Shown here in pieces: positions 40,560 to 51,900 of a stretch of DNA of 64,000 nucleotides (the first letter of the stretch is position 1; each line of letters begins with the position of its first letter). The stretch is from Pyrocephalus nanus (Eukaryota > Chordata > Aves > Passeriformes > Tyrannidae), in assembly GCA_038380795.1 (NCBI GenBank), contig CM076272.1, positions 2,733,001 to 2,797,000 of the forward strand, given 5' to 3'. A program made the position numbers and the translations under genes. The notes below the pieces were generated by a model that was not told the origin of the DNA, made no database searches, and worked only from the letters and a program-made list of their open reading frames with translations.

Positions 40560-41260
40560 TAGGTTTGAAAAGAGGATAAGTAATTGAAGCAGCTCTTTAT
40601 TGCCAAATAAGAACATCCTGGGCATCCTTAATTTGCCCATTATGTCTTTTTAATTGGGGTGTTTTACTCATTAAAAGCGTGGCATGTAATTTCATAATCC
40701 TATTTTAGGCTCCAAAAGTAAGCTTCCAGCATGCATGTCTCGTGGGGATGAAATCTTGAACAAGAAGAAACAACACATGTACACCTAAAAAACCCAAACC
40801 ACAAAAATAAACAAAGTGATCTCATTCAAATTTGGGTTTTAATACCTCAGACTGAAACAAAAGTGAGCTACTACCAAAACTGACCTAATTGCATCGTAGT
40901 TTAGAATGAATTGATCTTTCCACTGTGTATCTGTCTTAACAGCATGCATCATATTTTCATAAGCAGAGTGACATCACCACTCTTTAGATCAGATTTTGAG
41001 GTGTAGCGTCACCAATGCAGAGACGTGACAGGCCTTTTATGATATTTTCTGTTTATAATTTTGATTCGAAACCTCAGCAACACTTCAGATGCTCATAATC
41101 CTTATTGAAACTGGCTTGATGCGGATTACAGCCTGAAGCACAAAGGAAGTCTTTATCACTTATGGCCAGTGTTTTAGGAGCTTATAACTGTAATCAGGTG
41201 GGGATTATATCAGCATGATCCATGCTAGCTGAACCATGGCAAAAAGCTTTTTTTTCTATT
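40560..41260. promoter_or_regulatory. Candidate conserved noncoding element (possible ISL2 enhancer)
   Basis: An AT-rich, non-repetitive, stop-dense block with many homeodomain-type cores, including AATCC/GGATT near 40696, 41094, 41124 and 41205 and TAATT near 40630 and 40650. It resembles vertebrate enhancers in composition. Conservation was not tested. Confidence 0.35.
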
Positions 41261-43859
41261 TGACCTTCCCACCTAGGGTATGACAATAATAAAAATGGTA
41301 AAACATGCAACAAACAGGTGCCACTGAAGGTGGAGTCACTTTCCACTGCAGGCAGAGGATAGTACTTCATATTTTGAGAGAAAAATTACTCATTAATTAG
41401 TGGAAGCAGATCTTTGTATTGTGCATTGTTATCCAGGATTATTTCATTAGGATCTGCTGACCCAATTTCTGTGCTGGAAAGAGAATTACATTTTTTCACA
41501 CTATTGGGGGGGACAGAAAAAAACATAATAATAAGGATTACTCAAACTTTTAAAAATATGTTTGCAAACAAGGGCAGGTACCTGTATTGAGATCTCTACA
41601 AAAGCCAAATGAAACAAGGACCATTACAAACACATAATCATGTCTTCACTAGAATCAGATATTGGTTGTCTTTAAATACATAATTCCTAATTAAAACATA
41701 TGGAATCCAGCTAATACAGCCTCATGACTAAGGGATTTAGAGAAGAGCAGGAACTTTTTTTATTACTGCTATGACAGTCCCCTCTGTCATGGGTCATCCT
41801 TAGCTTACTCCTCCTGCAATCCCCCTGGGGATAGCTGACTCAGATAAATTAAAAGAGCTTCATTTGGGAAGCTTCCCCAACACACGAAAGGATTCGCCTC
41901 TTAATCTGTCAAAATCCAATAGAGTTAAAGCAACTGCAACCTGCTTACAGCTCAGCAGGGCTCCAGAGCCGATGGGCAGGACCCACAGCCCAGCACCGGA
42001 CAGGACAAAACCCACCTCGGCAGCAGCAGCAGGAGAGATCTCTGCTGCTGAAATATCTGGTGTTAAGTGCTGCGAGCTCACACAGTCCAAGCGGTTCAGC
42101 CACTCGAGGACATTGCCCCACAGCCACGAGTTGTACACAAGGTGGGACACGTCTCCACAGAGTCCTGCTCTCTGCCCCTCATCATCACTAGCACAGAACC
42201 CCACCTCAACATGTCCTGCCACTGAGCCTTTACAACCCAACACCACCGCAGTTGTGCCCAATGCTCTGCCCAGATCACCTTACAACCACTCCCCTGCACA
42301 TCCCAGAGCAGCAGCTGGTCTTTGTGAGGCCTTACAGCCACCTCTGGAAGGGGAGAATGCCACAAGTCCTACTTACAAAGTGGGGGACAGAGGAAAGAGC
42401 TCCCCCAAAACCACCTCATAGCAAGGACAACCCTTCTTATACTGAGCTTACAAAACCACCACATGCAGGTGTTTTCCCTTTCTTACAAACTCCTCTCACT
42501 TGCTAATCATTTCCATGTGCCAATCAAGTAACAGGGGAGTTAGGGAGCAATGTCACATCCCATCCCATTTGCTGCATATTCCTAAAGAACAAGATCACCA
42601 GAGGAGTTCAAGAAACCCTTTCTTGCCGAGGTCACAGGCGAAAAGAGACCCTCATACCCTCCTGAAAGCAAAGGCTCAGGTTACCTTGGAAGGCAGCTTG
42701 TCCTGCCCAGGAGTGGTGGTGGTTTGTGCAGAGGTCAAGGGAAGCAATCCTGGGGGGGAGAGCTCTGGTCCCTTCCCAGTGCAGACACCTGCAGTGGGTG
42801 TTTTGTGACCTGTCACCCTCCTCCTGCACACAGCTCGCCTTGCCACTAATGGCAGATGTGTGTAAAATTCTCTGCCAGGTTGCAGCAGCATTATTTTTTA
42901 AACAGGTAGCTGCTTTTTCTGCCCATCACACTGCTGGGAAGGAACCCAGATGCCACTGTGTTCCCACTCGTGCCAGCCCAAGCCATTCCTGCAGTAGCAG
43001 GGACAGCAGCCCATGAAATCACTCCAGGGGAACAGCCCTTTCCACGCCTCCAAGCATTTTTCAGGGAAAAAGTTGCTTTCTCCTTTTTTCTTTCCATTTC
43101 AGTTCAGTCAAAAATACTTTTGTGTAAGCACAGCAGCTGCACTAGGCCTTGTTTTCAGTGTTTTGGGACCTGCTTGATTTTTGATGTTTTAATATTGCAA
43201 AAGCTGTTCAGAGGGGCACCTTCTGGTGACGTTACCTGCAGCTTATGGCACCTGGCGACCAAGGCTAATGCTCCCTGCCACAAAGTCTAAGATGAAGTCT
43301 GCAAAGTCTACAATTTACCCATTGCCTTTAATCCTGCAGATAATGGCATAACAAGATCCAGTGTCTGAGGGCTGAACCTAAACTATACACTTAGTTTGCC
43401 ATTTCAGTGAAAGTAGTTACCGAGCAGGAACGGGGGGAGCAGAGCAGTCCTTCCCGCACTGGCAGGCGACATCAAGACCAGATGCATCTCTGGGAGACAC
43501 GACTGAGGTCAACCATAAATTAACAGGCTCACTGCGAGGGGAAAAAAAAAAATAATAATACTGGGTCCAATTGCATGGTCTGGTATGAAGGAGGCCAGAG
43601 GAAATGGGCCAATGAGTCCTTTCTGCACCCATGAACTTTCAGAACCCTTCTTATCCGGAGGGGAAAAATGGCAAGGGCTCCCTTTGCCATGTTACCATGG
43701 CTGATTCTTAATCACTAGCAGGGCTGGCAGTAGCTCTTGTGCAACACCACTTTCCCCAGCGCTGGGCCCTGTTCCCCTGCAATGCTCCCAACCCCTGCTG
43801 GTCTCAGAAGAATTGAGCCCAAAGCTCCACATAGCAATTCAAATGCATCACCAGACATT

Positions 43860-44720
43860 AGGCCACCGGGTTAACCACTGTTTAATTTCGTCACATTTGT
43901 TTGTGAGTTATGTACGTGCCTTTCTTTTGTCAACATCTCCTTTTAGAAAGGATATTGATTTTGTTTTCAAAGGCTCTCGAAAATAAAATGAATGACTACA
44001 TTCTAAGGAAGAGTCATTTTCTCAACAGCTGTAAATAATTTATTGTTCGCAACCCACCCAGATCAAAAGATACTTCATCAACTGATGTGGCAAAATCTGG
44101 TGCAAGCTGCATTTCTATTATCTCAGATCCAATTAACCATTTGGAGCAGACTAAAACATAACTAGATCAATCCAGAATCAGATTAATATCCAATCCATAA
44201 TCACATTAATCACAATCTGTCCATAATTAGCCATCAGATAATCCCATTGGACAGGAGGTGACATGCAGTATCCCATTATCTCATTAATTATCTATTTTCA
44301 GTATCAGACATTGTGCTCAAACACAAGGAAATGTTTTTTAAAGGAAAAATGGATAGGGAATTCTCCTTGTGCTGCATCCACCCCATTGAAGCCCCCAGTG
44401 GTTCAACGCTGGAGTTTTACAACATTTCTTTGTTTTTCCATATTCTATTAGAACCAAGAGCTATTTTTTTTGAGAGATGTCATCTTTTTAAATAAAATAT
44501 GATTATCTTAGGAAGATGGATAAATAAAACATTTGTTTCATGTGAACAAGTTTATGAAAGAAAGAAAACCCTTCATCAAAGGTTTTAATGGTAACATGAT
44601 AACAATAGCTTTGCAATGCTAAATCTTATTGCAGATGGTTCCTGTCCTTTTTTGTAATGTAAGTGAAATTGCGTTCCATCTGTTTTAATTTTATAATGGA
44701 CTTAATCCATGGCTGGCTCT
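43860..44720. promoter_or_regulatory. Candidate noncoding enhancer with homeodomain-site cluster
   Basis: An AT-rich non-coding block about 3 kb upstream of ISL2. Between 44117 and 44295 it packs many TAAT/ATTA and AATCC cores at close spacing. Near 44635 a CAGATGG E-box lies close to further TAAT-like motifs. Regulatory function is inferred only from composition and position. Confidence 0.35.
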
Positions 44721-47264
44721 GAAAGAATCAGCATTTACTGCCTTTGCAATCTGCTGCAAACAAAAAAATTGTTACCGTTTCCCCTTTCTAGAGGAACTTC
44801 TATTTCTATCTGGGAGCAGAAAGCAGAGCTGCTGTGTAGAGTGGGAAGTGCCATTTGCCGGCTCACCCCAAGGCTGCCCCTGCCAGCTCTCACACCAAAC
44901 CCAGCCAGAATTGCTCCAAAAGCCATTGGAAACTCCGAACACTGGGTGGAGGATAGCACGGAGCAATCAGCGTGGCAGGAGAGAGTCTGCAATTGGCTTT
45001 GACTGGCAAAGGCTTCCAGCAGTTCCAAGCGACCTGAAAGCAATTTTCCAGAAGTCCCTCCTGGCCTGATTTCTTCTATGATTTTATGATGTGCTTTCCC
45101 TTACCTCCCCTCAGATGAACCAACAATTAACCTGTTTGTCAAACATGGTGGTATCAAGCTGCTTCAACGCCTCTTGTACCTGCACTCATTTTAAAGATTT
45201 TTGTACATCACACAGAGGAGCCTCAGGGTTTTCAACATTTCCCTGGCAGGCAATTTTTGGGGATTTTCTACTAAAGTGCCTTTGCTGCACTGCCTACCCT
45301 GTTCCTACCTGCCTGGCTGTGAAGGGAGTCCAGTCTAACCATACCTGCCTGGTGTCAGCTCATTGCTGTGTACTGACACAGGTGTGCCTGCAGCACAGCT
45401 TTGTGCCAGTTTGGAGATGCTTGGCTGGCTCAGCTGTAACCTTTTTTTCTTCCTAAGTTGGTGGGAGGTTTGGGAGAGCAGAGAGGATCCTGCCCTCGAG
45501 TGGGAAAAGGGTGATGCAACACGAAGCATCCCTGCCAAGCTGCTGTATTCTTAGACGTGTCTCATCCTCCTATCACTCTGACATTTTATTTTTGCATTTT
45601 ATTGTTAACACATGCAAATACTGACTCACTCAGGACTCTGTGGATTCCAGCTCAGGCTGAAGTCACCCTCCTGTACCCTCTCTTCTGCCAGGTGCCCAGG
45701 CATGGGCAGGACAAACTGTGCCGCCCCACAGCCATGGCAGTGCTGTGGAGGTTCCCATCACCCATCCCACGGGGTCACCCCAGTTTGAAGAGCCAGCCGA
45801 AGTTTTCTCATTGCCTTCACCCCACTCACCTCCCAGCGCAGCTCAGCCACTGGCAATGCAGGCAGCAGTCACACCACAACCCCCGACAGGCGCCACGGCC
45901 ACCCTGCCGCTGCCACACAGGCAGGGGACACACGGACCCACCCTGCCCTGAGGATATCATGGCCACACTGCACCTCAGCACGTGCAGGGATGCCAAAATC
46001 CTATGATGACACGTGTCCCTGCTGAAGTGGGTATCACAATTACCATCCTCCTTCCTCCCTCAGTTGCTGCACAAACTTAAAGGTCTGCTCTCAATATTTG
46101 GGGTCCTCAAGAGGTATCAGGGGCTGTGGTCAGGCTGGGGAGAGCAGGTCCAATAGTCCAACACCAGTTATCAAAATCATTCTCTCCCCTTCCTCAGCTC
46201 CAGGGGTTTCATACCTACAAGGTGCCTGACTCGTACAAGCGCTTTGGCTGGAAAACCCACCCTACCTCCCTCATCCAAGAAAAATGAGCCCAGCTTGCCC
46301 TTCCTGAGCCAATATTTAAAATCACCATGTCCTGCCCAAGCCATACAGGTTGGTCTAGGCTTGTCAAATACCATGTGTAAAATTAAAAAGGTGACTGTGA
46401 GGAGTAGAAGGATAGGGCTGAAGCCCCAAGACAGCAGCAATCTCAATTCCAGCATGTATAAGCTTTCCTGGACCTTTTGAGCTGCTCGTGCTGCTGAGCT
46501 GCGAAGTCTTTGGCAATTTAAAACCGAGTCAAAGGCCACTGAAGTGCTCTCCCTATTTTTCTGCTAATGCACAGGAAGCCCACGGAGACGGGGGAAAGAG
46601 AGAGCAGAAAAGAACAGAAGGGACAAAAAAGCAACAGAAGAGGTTAAGCTGCAGGAGCAGCACGGGATCAGGTGCAAGAAAATGCAGTAAAATGCTAAAT
46701 TTTTTCCTGCTAATTTCAATTCATCACGGGGATGCTGCCCGGAACGGCGGCCCCGACGATGCCATCGGTCCCGTTGGGGCCCGTCGGGGTGGTTGTCCCG
46801 CACACGGACCCCAGCGGGGACGCGCTCCGAGGGCGCGCAGCTTTGAGCAGGCGGCGGAGCCCCTTTCCCGTGTGCCGCGGGATGTCCCGCCGCGGCCGCC
46901 CGCGGGCACCTGCCTGCTGCACGCCGAAACGGGGGGAAAAGGGACAACGAAATAAAAGGCAAAAGAGAGGGCAAGGAAGAGGAAAAGGGAAATAAAAGCA
47001 GCAAATAAAAAGCGAACTAAAAGTCAAGAAGAATAACAGAGAAAACAGAGGGGGGAAAAAAAGCTACAATGAATCTCCATCCCCTCGGCCGCCGATGCCG
47101 CCGTCCCCTCCGCGCACGGGGCCGGGTCGCGCCGCGCTGTGCCGGGCGGTGGGAGGGTGCGGCGGGCGCGGGGTGCGGAGCAGCGCGTCCCGCGGCGCTC
47201 GGTCCCGCCCGCCCCGTCCGGGCCGGTCCCGCGGGGAGCGCGCCCCGCTCCGCGCCCATTGTTC

Positions 47265-47375
47265 GGCGCCGCCAATCCGCGGGCGCTGCCGCGGCCGCCA
47301 ATCGCCTCCGGGGGCCGCGCGGTGAGGTCAGCGCCGCCCCCCGCCCGCGGCCGCTGCGCGCTGACATCACGGCCG
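47265..47375 (+). promoter_or_regulatory. ISL2: ISL2 proximal promoter motifs
   Basis: Within 230 bp of the start codon are two CCAAT boxes (47272-47276 and 47298-47302), a TGAGGTCA element (47323-47330) and a CRE-like TGACATCA (47362-47369). They sit in GC-rich sequence without a TATA box. These are matched by motif only. Confidence 0.55.
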
Positions 47376-47491
47376 GCCCGGCGGGGCGGGCCCGGGGGGG
47401 CGGGCGCGGCCCCCGCCCCGCTCCGCGCGGGTAGTGGTGGAGCGGCGGCGCCGCATCCCGCATCGCTGCCGGTGCGCAGGGGGCCGCCCGC

Positions 47492-47549
47492 ATGGTGGAC
47501 ATCCTCCTCCCGCGGCCGCTCCCGGGCGCCATGGGGGAGCCCTCCAAGA
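47492..47549 (+). CDS. ISL2: ISL2 exon 1
   Basis: The ATG is at 47492 and the donor gtaagt starts at 47550. Nineteen codons read [19 protein letters not shown], plus one base. The stretch between MVDI and GAMG is less conserved than the LIM domains but has the same length as in human ISL2. Confidence 0.93.
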
Positions 47550-50054
47550 GTAAGTGCGCGCAGCGCAGCGCAGCGCGGGGCCGGGGCGGGCGGGTGCGGC
47601 GGGGCGGGCGCGGGACGCTGCGGGTCGAGCCCCGCACCGCCGCTGCCGTCGGGTGGGCTGGCGGCCGCCGCACCGCCCCGGACCGCGGGCGCGCTGACAG
47701 CTCCTGGAAGGGCTGCGGGCTCGGCCCGGGGCAACTCCGGTGCCGCTATTGCCGTTCGTGCCCAGGGCTCCCCGGCCCCCCTGGCCCCATTTCTTACCGA
47801 ATGCCTGTCCTTTCAGCTGTCCGCGCTGCTGAGCTCATTGCTTTCGGCTCTTTCCATTTCTTTCTCTGCTTCCCTTTCCTTTTTCTTTCTTTTCTTCTCT
47901 CTTTCTCTGCCTGTGGTACCGATTTTCTTTCTTTATCTCTTTCGTGTTTCGGTTTGTCCTTTTTTGCTATTATTACTTCTCTTTCCGTTTTTGTTTATTT
48001 CTTTCTCTTTCTGTTCTTCTGGTTTTGTTTGGATGTATTTCTTTCTGCCTCTTTGATTTCTTGTCTCTTACTGTTTTCATTTGTCCATGTTCCCGTTTTA
48101 ACCAGCTGGGTTTTAGCTGGTTTTGTTCCTTTCTATCATTCCGTTTTATTTTCTTTCCTTCTTTCTTTCAATTTTCCCTCAGCCTTTGTTTTATCGTTTC
48201 TGTGATTGCTTTTATTCTCCTTTTCCGAAATTCTACTTTTCGTCTCTGTCTTTCTGCATTTGTTTCCCTCCATCAAGTTTCTGTCTTTTTTTATTATTTC
48301 TTGCTGTATTTATTTCTCTCCTTTCGTGTTTCCATCCTTTCTGTCCGTGTTTCTGTCTTTATTTCCTTTTCTTCCTATTTTGGAAAAAACCCAAAACAAA
48401 ACATAATAAGAAAAAAGGAAAAAGATTTTTAAAAACCCCTCAAGTGCCTTTCCCTAATTGCTGGTGTCTGCTCTGGCACACGGCTGGCCCTGACCGTGCC
48501 CCGCTCGCTCCCGGCAGGGCGGCCGGGGCTGGCCCTGTGCGCGGGCTGCGGGGGCCGCATCCAGGACCCCTTCCTGCTGCGGGTGTCGCCGGACCTGGAG
48601 TGGCACGTCGCCTGCCTCAAGTGCGCCGAGTGCGGGCAGCCCCTGGACGAGACCTGCACATGCTTCCTGCGCGACGGCAAGGCCTACTGCAAGCGGGATT
48701 ACAGCAGGTGACCCCGAATGCGCCAACGCTCGTTAGGGAAAAAAAAAAAAAAAAAAAAAAAAAAACGAACCCGAAAAAGCACAAAAGCCCCTTAAAACCC
48801 CCGAATTTCCCCCAACGAAATTCTGACTCCCAGCCGCTGCCCGCCCCCGCGGCGCCGCCCGGAGTCGCCCTGACAGCGCGTCGCATCCCCGCAGGCTCTT
48901 CGGCATCAAGTGCGCCCAGTGCCGGGCGGCCTTCAGCAGCAGCGACCTGGTGATGCGCGCCCGCGACCACGTCTACCACCTGGAGTGCTTCCGCTGCGCC
49001 GCCTGCGGCCGCCAGCTCCTGCCCGGCGACCAGTTCTGCCTGCGGGAGCGCGACCTGCTCTGCCGCGCCGACCACGGGCCGCCCCCCGACGGCGCCGCCG
49101 CCCGCGGGCCGCGCAGCCCCGCGCTGCCGCCGGCCGCCGCCGCGCACCTCGCAGGTACCGGCTCCCCGTCGGGGCGGGCGGCGGGGCGGGGGAGGTGTCC
49201 GGGGGGCTGCGGGGTCCGGGCGGGCGGCGGCCCTGACGGTGCGCGTCCTCCCCGCCCGCCGCAGAGCCGGTGCCCGGGCGGCCGCCCGCCCCGCGGCCGC
49301 CGGCGCACAAGGCGGCGGAGAAGACCACCCGCGTGCGGACGGTGCTGAACGAGAAGCAGCTGCACACGCTGCGGACCTGCTACGCCGCCAACCCGCGCCC
49401 CGACGCCCTGATGAAGGAGCAGCTCGTGGAAATGACGGGGCTCAGTCCCCGCGTCATCCGCGTCTGGTTCCAGAACAAGCGCTGCAAGGACAAGAAAAAG
49501 TCCATCCTCATGAAGCAGCTCCAGCAGCAGCAGCACAGCGACAAGACGGTGAGCGCCCGCCCGCCCTGCCGGGGAAGGGAATTGAGGGTGGGAGTCCCGG
49601 GCCGGAGGGCTCGGGCGGCAGCCGCTCTGAATCCCCGTGTGCCCCGCAGAGCCTGCAGGGCCTCACCGGGACGCCGCTGGTGGCCGGCAGCCCCATCCGC
49701 CACGAGAGCGCCGTGCAGGGCAGCGCCGTGGAGGTCCAGACCTACCAGCCGCCCTGGAAGGCGCTCAGCGAGTTCGCCCTGCAGAGCGACCTGGAGCAGC
49801 CCGCCGCCTTCCAGCAGCTGGTGAGCCGCGCCGGGCCGCCCGTCGGGCCGCGGGGGGCGGGCGGAACCCTGGGCGCTGCGGGAGGGGGCCGGGGCAGGGG
49901 CGACCGCGCCGGGCCCTCATCGCCGCTACTCCCCTAGGTCTCCTTCTCCGAGTCCGGCTCCTTGGGCACCTCCTCCGGCAGCGACGTGACCTCGCTGTCC
50001 TCCCAGCTCCCCGACACCCCCAACAGCATGGTGCCCAGCCCGGCCGAGACGTGA
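47492..50054 (+). CDS. ISL2: ISL2, LIM-homeodomain transcription factor Islet-2 (complete, 6 exons)
   Basis: Islet-2 is a nuclear LIM-homeodomain factor that specifies motor neurons, sensory neurons and retinal ganglion cells. Six exons join in phase to 359 residues, the length I recall for human ISL2. LIM1 spans about residues 27-82 ([18 protein letters not shown]). LIM2 spans about 89-145 ([18 protein letters not shown]). A Pro/Ala-rich linker leads to a homeodomain at about 190-249 with WFQNK at 237-241. The segment [18 protein letters not shown] (from residue 265) lies in the LHX3-interaction region of Islet proteins. The tail ends [13 protein letters not shown]. All LIM zinc ligands are present. 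A second in-frame Met is at residue 14; the first is chosen because MVDI starts Islet-2 proteins. ISL1 is disfavoured by the N-terminus and linker. Confidence 0.97.
47830..48370 (+). repeat. Polypyrimidine tract in ISL2 intron 1
   Basis: About 540 bp of strongly T/C-biased sequence (many ctttctttc and ttcctttt motifs) with few purines on the ISL2 sense strand, flanked by very GC-rich sequence. Open frames crossing it (up to 276 codons) are rich in Phe, Leu and Ser and have no protein support. Confidence 0.85.
48518..48707 (+). CDS. ISL2: ISL2 exon 2 (LIM1)
   Basis: The acceptor is ...ctcccggcag and the donor is gtgacc. The exon encodes the first LIM zinc-binding domain, including [17 protein letters not shown] and [12 protein letters not shown]. 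It enters in phase 1 and leaves in phase 2. Confidence 0.96.
48739..48765 (+). repeat. Poly(A) run in ISL2 intron 2
   Basis: Twenty-seven consecutive A residues start 31 bp after the exon 2 donor, in an intron of only 187 bp. Confidence 0.9.
48895..49154 (+). CDS. ISL2: ISL2 exon 3 (LIM2 and linker)
   Basis: The acceptor is ...tccccgcag and the donor is gtaccg. The exon encodes (R)LFGIKCAQC..., the second LIM domain and a Pro/Ala/Arg-rich linker ending AAAAHLA. The extreme GC content of the linker may reflect GC-biased substitution. Confidence 0.95.
49265..49548 (+). CDS. ISL2: ISL2 exon 4 (homeodomain)
   Basis: The acceptor is ...cgccgcag and the donor is gtgagc. The exon encodes the 60-residue homeodomain ([17 protein letters not shown] at its start, [18 protein letters not shown] at its end). 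A glutamine run and HSDKT follow. The exon ends in phase 0. Confidence 0.97.
49650..49820 (+). CDS. ISL2: ISL2 exon 5 (LHX3-interaction region)
   Basis: The acceptor is ...ccccgcag and the donor is gtgagc. Fifty-seven codons start [18 protein letters not shown] and continue [19 protein letters not shown], highly conserved in Islet factors. Phase is 0 on both sides, so skipping would remove the interaction region without a frameshift. Confidence 0.95.
49938..50054 (+). CDS. ISL2: ISL2 exon 6 (terminal)
   Basis: The acceptor is ...ctcccctag. The exon has 38 codons from [19 protein letters not shown] to [13 protein letters not shown], then TGA at 50052-50054. Confidence 0.95.
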   Translation, partial: VSFSESGSLGTSSGSDVTSLSSQLPDTPNSMVPSPAET

Positions 50055-50740
50055 GGCGGCCCGGCCGCCCGCCGCCGCGGGACCTCCGCATGCCTGCGCT
50101 CCCTGCATGAGACACCCGGCCCCGGGCCGCTCCCAGAGCGCCGGACAAACGCCTTTGTTTTTTAATTATTCTTATTTAAAAACAAACAAAAAATATGTTA
50201 CTGACGGCCAAAAAAGCACCGGGATCCTCGCTGCCTTCACCAGACCGGAGAGAGAGTCCCCGCCCTGGTTATTTCGTTGTTTTGGGTTTTTTCCCTGCGG
50301 ATTTCGATGTTTCTTTTTTCCCAAAGAAACGTGGATTTCCCCCCTGGAGCCCGGCACGGTGACAGGCCGCCTCGCCCGCCGCTTGCGCCGGAGAAGGCTT
50401 TTCTTCCCTTTTTGGAAGGGAAAAGGAAAAAAGAAACTACAAAAGGGGGAGAGACTCCCCCAGCGTGCGGCCGCGGAGCCGGCCTGGCCGTCCCTCCGCG
50501 CCGTCCAGCCTCATCTCACGCCGATGCCTCTCCCGGGCCGCGGCGCCCGGCCCCGCACGATCGCTGGAAAAATGGGACACGGAAACGAGACTTTTTAACG
50601 GGAAAACCAGTGCTAATAATGTTAAGTTATCAATGGACGGAGGACGGATTGTTTGCGCCTTTAACGATCAAAAGTAAGTTATTGTTATTTATTGTCAGAG
50701 TCAGCGGTTGAATAGTGGAATTAAGTATTTTGGACTTAAT

Positions 50741-50765
<25 letters not shown>
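50055..50765 (+). other. ISL2: ISL2 3' UTR with poly(A) signal
   Basis: The sequence after the stop turns from GC-rich to AT-rich and ends with AATAAA at 50738-50743, followed directly by a genomic A-run to about 50764. This is the likely 3' end. The genomic A-run would also prime oligo-dT internally, so cDNA ends here need care. Confidence 0.7.
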
Positions 50766-50771
<6 letters not shown>

Positions 50772-50819
50772 GGAAAGGACTGAAACGAAAAAAAACCAAA
50801 CCAACCCCAAAACCAAAAA

Positions 50820-51900
50820 GGCGCTGAAGGGCGGCAGAGGGGGCTCCCCGGGGTCGGGCGCAGACCAGGGTCGGGACGGGCACAGCCCCGACTTTTCCCG
50901 CACGGCCTCCCCGCACCGCGTTAATCGGCTTTCAGAACCGGGGCCGCTTATTTATAGCCGGGGAGGCGGAGCACAGGTTTCCCTTTCGGAGCAGCCCCCG
51001 CGCTCGGCCGGGTCGTGCCCGCACCTGCCGCGCTGCGAGGCCGCCTCGCCGGGGGTGGCGGGGGCTTCCCCAGGGCGGCGGGGCGAGGCGAGCTGACCCC
51101 TCGAGCGTATCCATCCCCCCGGCCAGACTCAGGCGGCGGCTCCTTATCTGCCTCTGGCATCACCTGGGAGCGCGGCGGGGCCGCTCCCGCTCCCTCCCCG
51201 TTACCAGGGCGCGACCGCTGCGGACCGGCTCCCAGCGGCACCGCAGGCCCGGGCAGCTCCAGCCGCAGCAAGCTGCAACCCCCCTCCCCATCCCCGGGCA
51301 TCCGGGGAGAGCTGGGCCCTGGCTGAGCCCTCCGTGCTGCAGGGGATGGGCAGCGCGGCGCCGGAGCGGCTGCACCACCCCGAGAGGCTGCGGGGACCGG
51401 GCCCTCCAGGCGAGCCGCCGTCGGGGCCGCCTCAGCCCGGGGCCGCTCTGCACCGCCGAGGCGGGCTGTGCCCCGGCCAGGCACAGGTGGGGAGGGGTCT
51501 GCCGCCCTCCCAGCCCCGCCGCGGGGCCCCCGCCATTACCTGGCTCCATCCTGGTCGCGCCGGGGCTCTCCGCGTTCTCCCGGGGCTGGGCCGGAGCGGG
51601 GCCGCAGCATCGCCTCAGGCGGCGCGCGGCCTCCCCTCATGAGGGCGGCGCGGGCGGGACCCGAGTGCGGGCAGGGCCGGGCCGGGCCGGGCCGGGCCGT
51701 GCGGCCGCCGCGGGGCTGCCGAGAGAGGGCTGTCCCGCTGCCTGTCCCGGTCCCGGTGCCCGTCCCGGTTTCCGCGGCCAGCCGGGATCGGCCCGGTCCC
51801 CGCCGCAGCGCGGGGCCCGCAGCGCCTCCCGCCCCCTCCCGCGGAAGCGACCGCTGCCCGGCACGGTGCGCCGCTGGGCTTTGCTCCGCGGAACCCTCCC
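50820..51900. other. Orphan CpG-rich block between ISL2 and SCAPER 3' ends
   Basis: A GC- and CpG-rich segment that belongs to neither gene's coding sequence. It contains GC-only stretches such as four tandem gggcc units at about 51678-51699. Open frames of up to 178 codons exist on both strands but are proline/arginine/glycine-rich shadows without motifs. It could hold an unannotated promoter or an antisense transcript. Confidence 0.5.

Larger units (their letters stand above)
38620..46720. other. ETFA-ISL2 intergenic region
   Basis: No protein-coding gene is supported here. 38620-39420 is GC-rich and CpG-containing, an extension of the ETFA island. 39420-41800 and 43860-44720 are AT-rich, complex, non-repetitive blocks with many TAAT and AATCC motifs. 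41860-43500 and 44800-46200 are ordinary sequence with short unconvincing frames. The sequence at 45045-45092 (tcttctatgattttatga) resembles the extreme CR1 3' end but is too short to call. Confidence 0.6.
46730..51900. promoter_or_regulatory. ISL2: Large CpG-rich domain spanning ISL2
   Basis: CpG density is high from about 46.73 kb, through the ISL2 promoter and exons, to about 51.9 kb. It is interrupted by the low-CpG pyrimidine tract in intron 1. Broad CpG islands covering the whole gene are usual for Polycomb-regulated developmental transcription factors. Boundaries are by eye. Confidence 0.7.

Noticed and set aside
45040..45095. Possible CR1 3' terminus (tcttctatgattttatga)
   Set aside because: Only the terminal unit is suggestive; the preceding sequence does not follow the CR1 pattern well enough.
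47024..47734. 218- and 236-codon minus-strand frames over the ISL2 promoter and exon 1
   Set aside because: Arg/Ala/Pro-rich frames expected in GC-rich DNA, antisense to ISL2, with no motif.
47139..48056. 305-codon plus-strand frame, and the 276-codon frame at 48123-48953
   Set aside because: They cross the ISL2 5' region or the polypyrimidine intron in the wrong frame, and splicing evidence places the real exons elsewhere.
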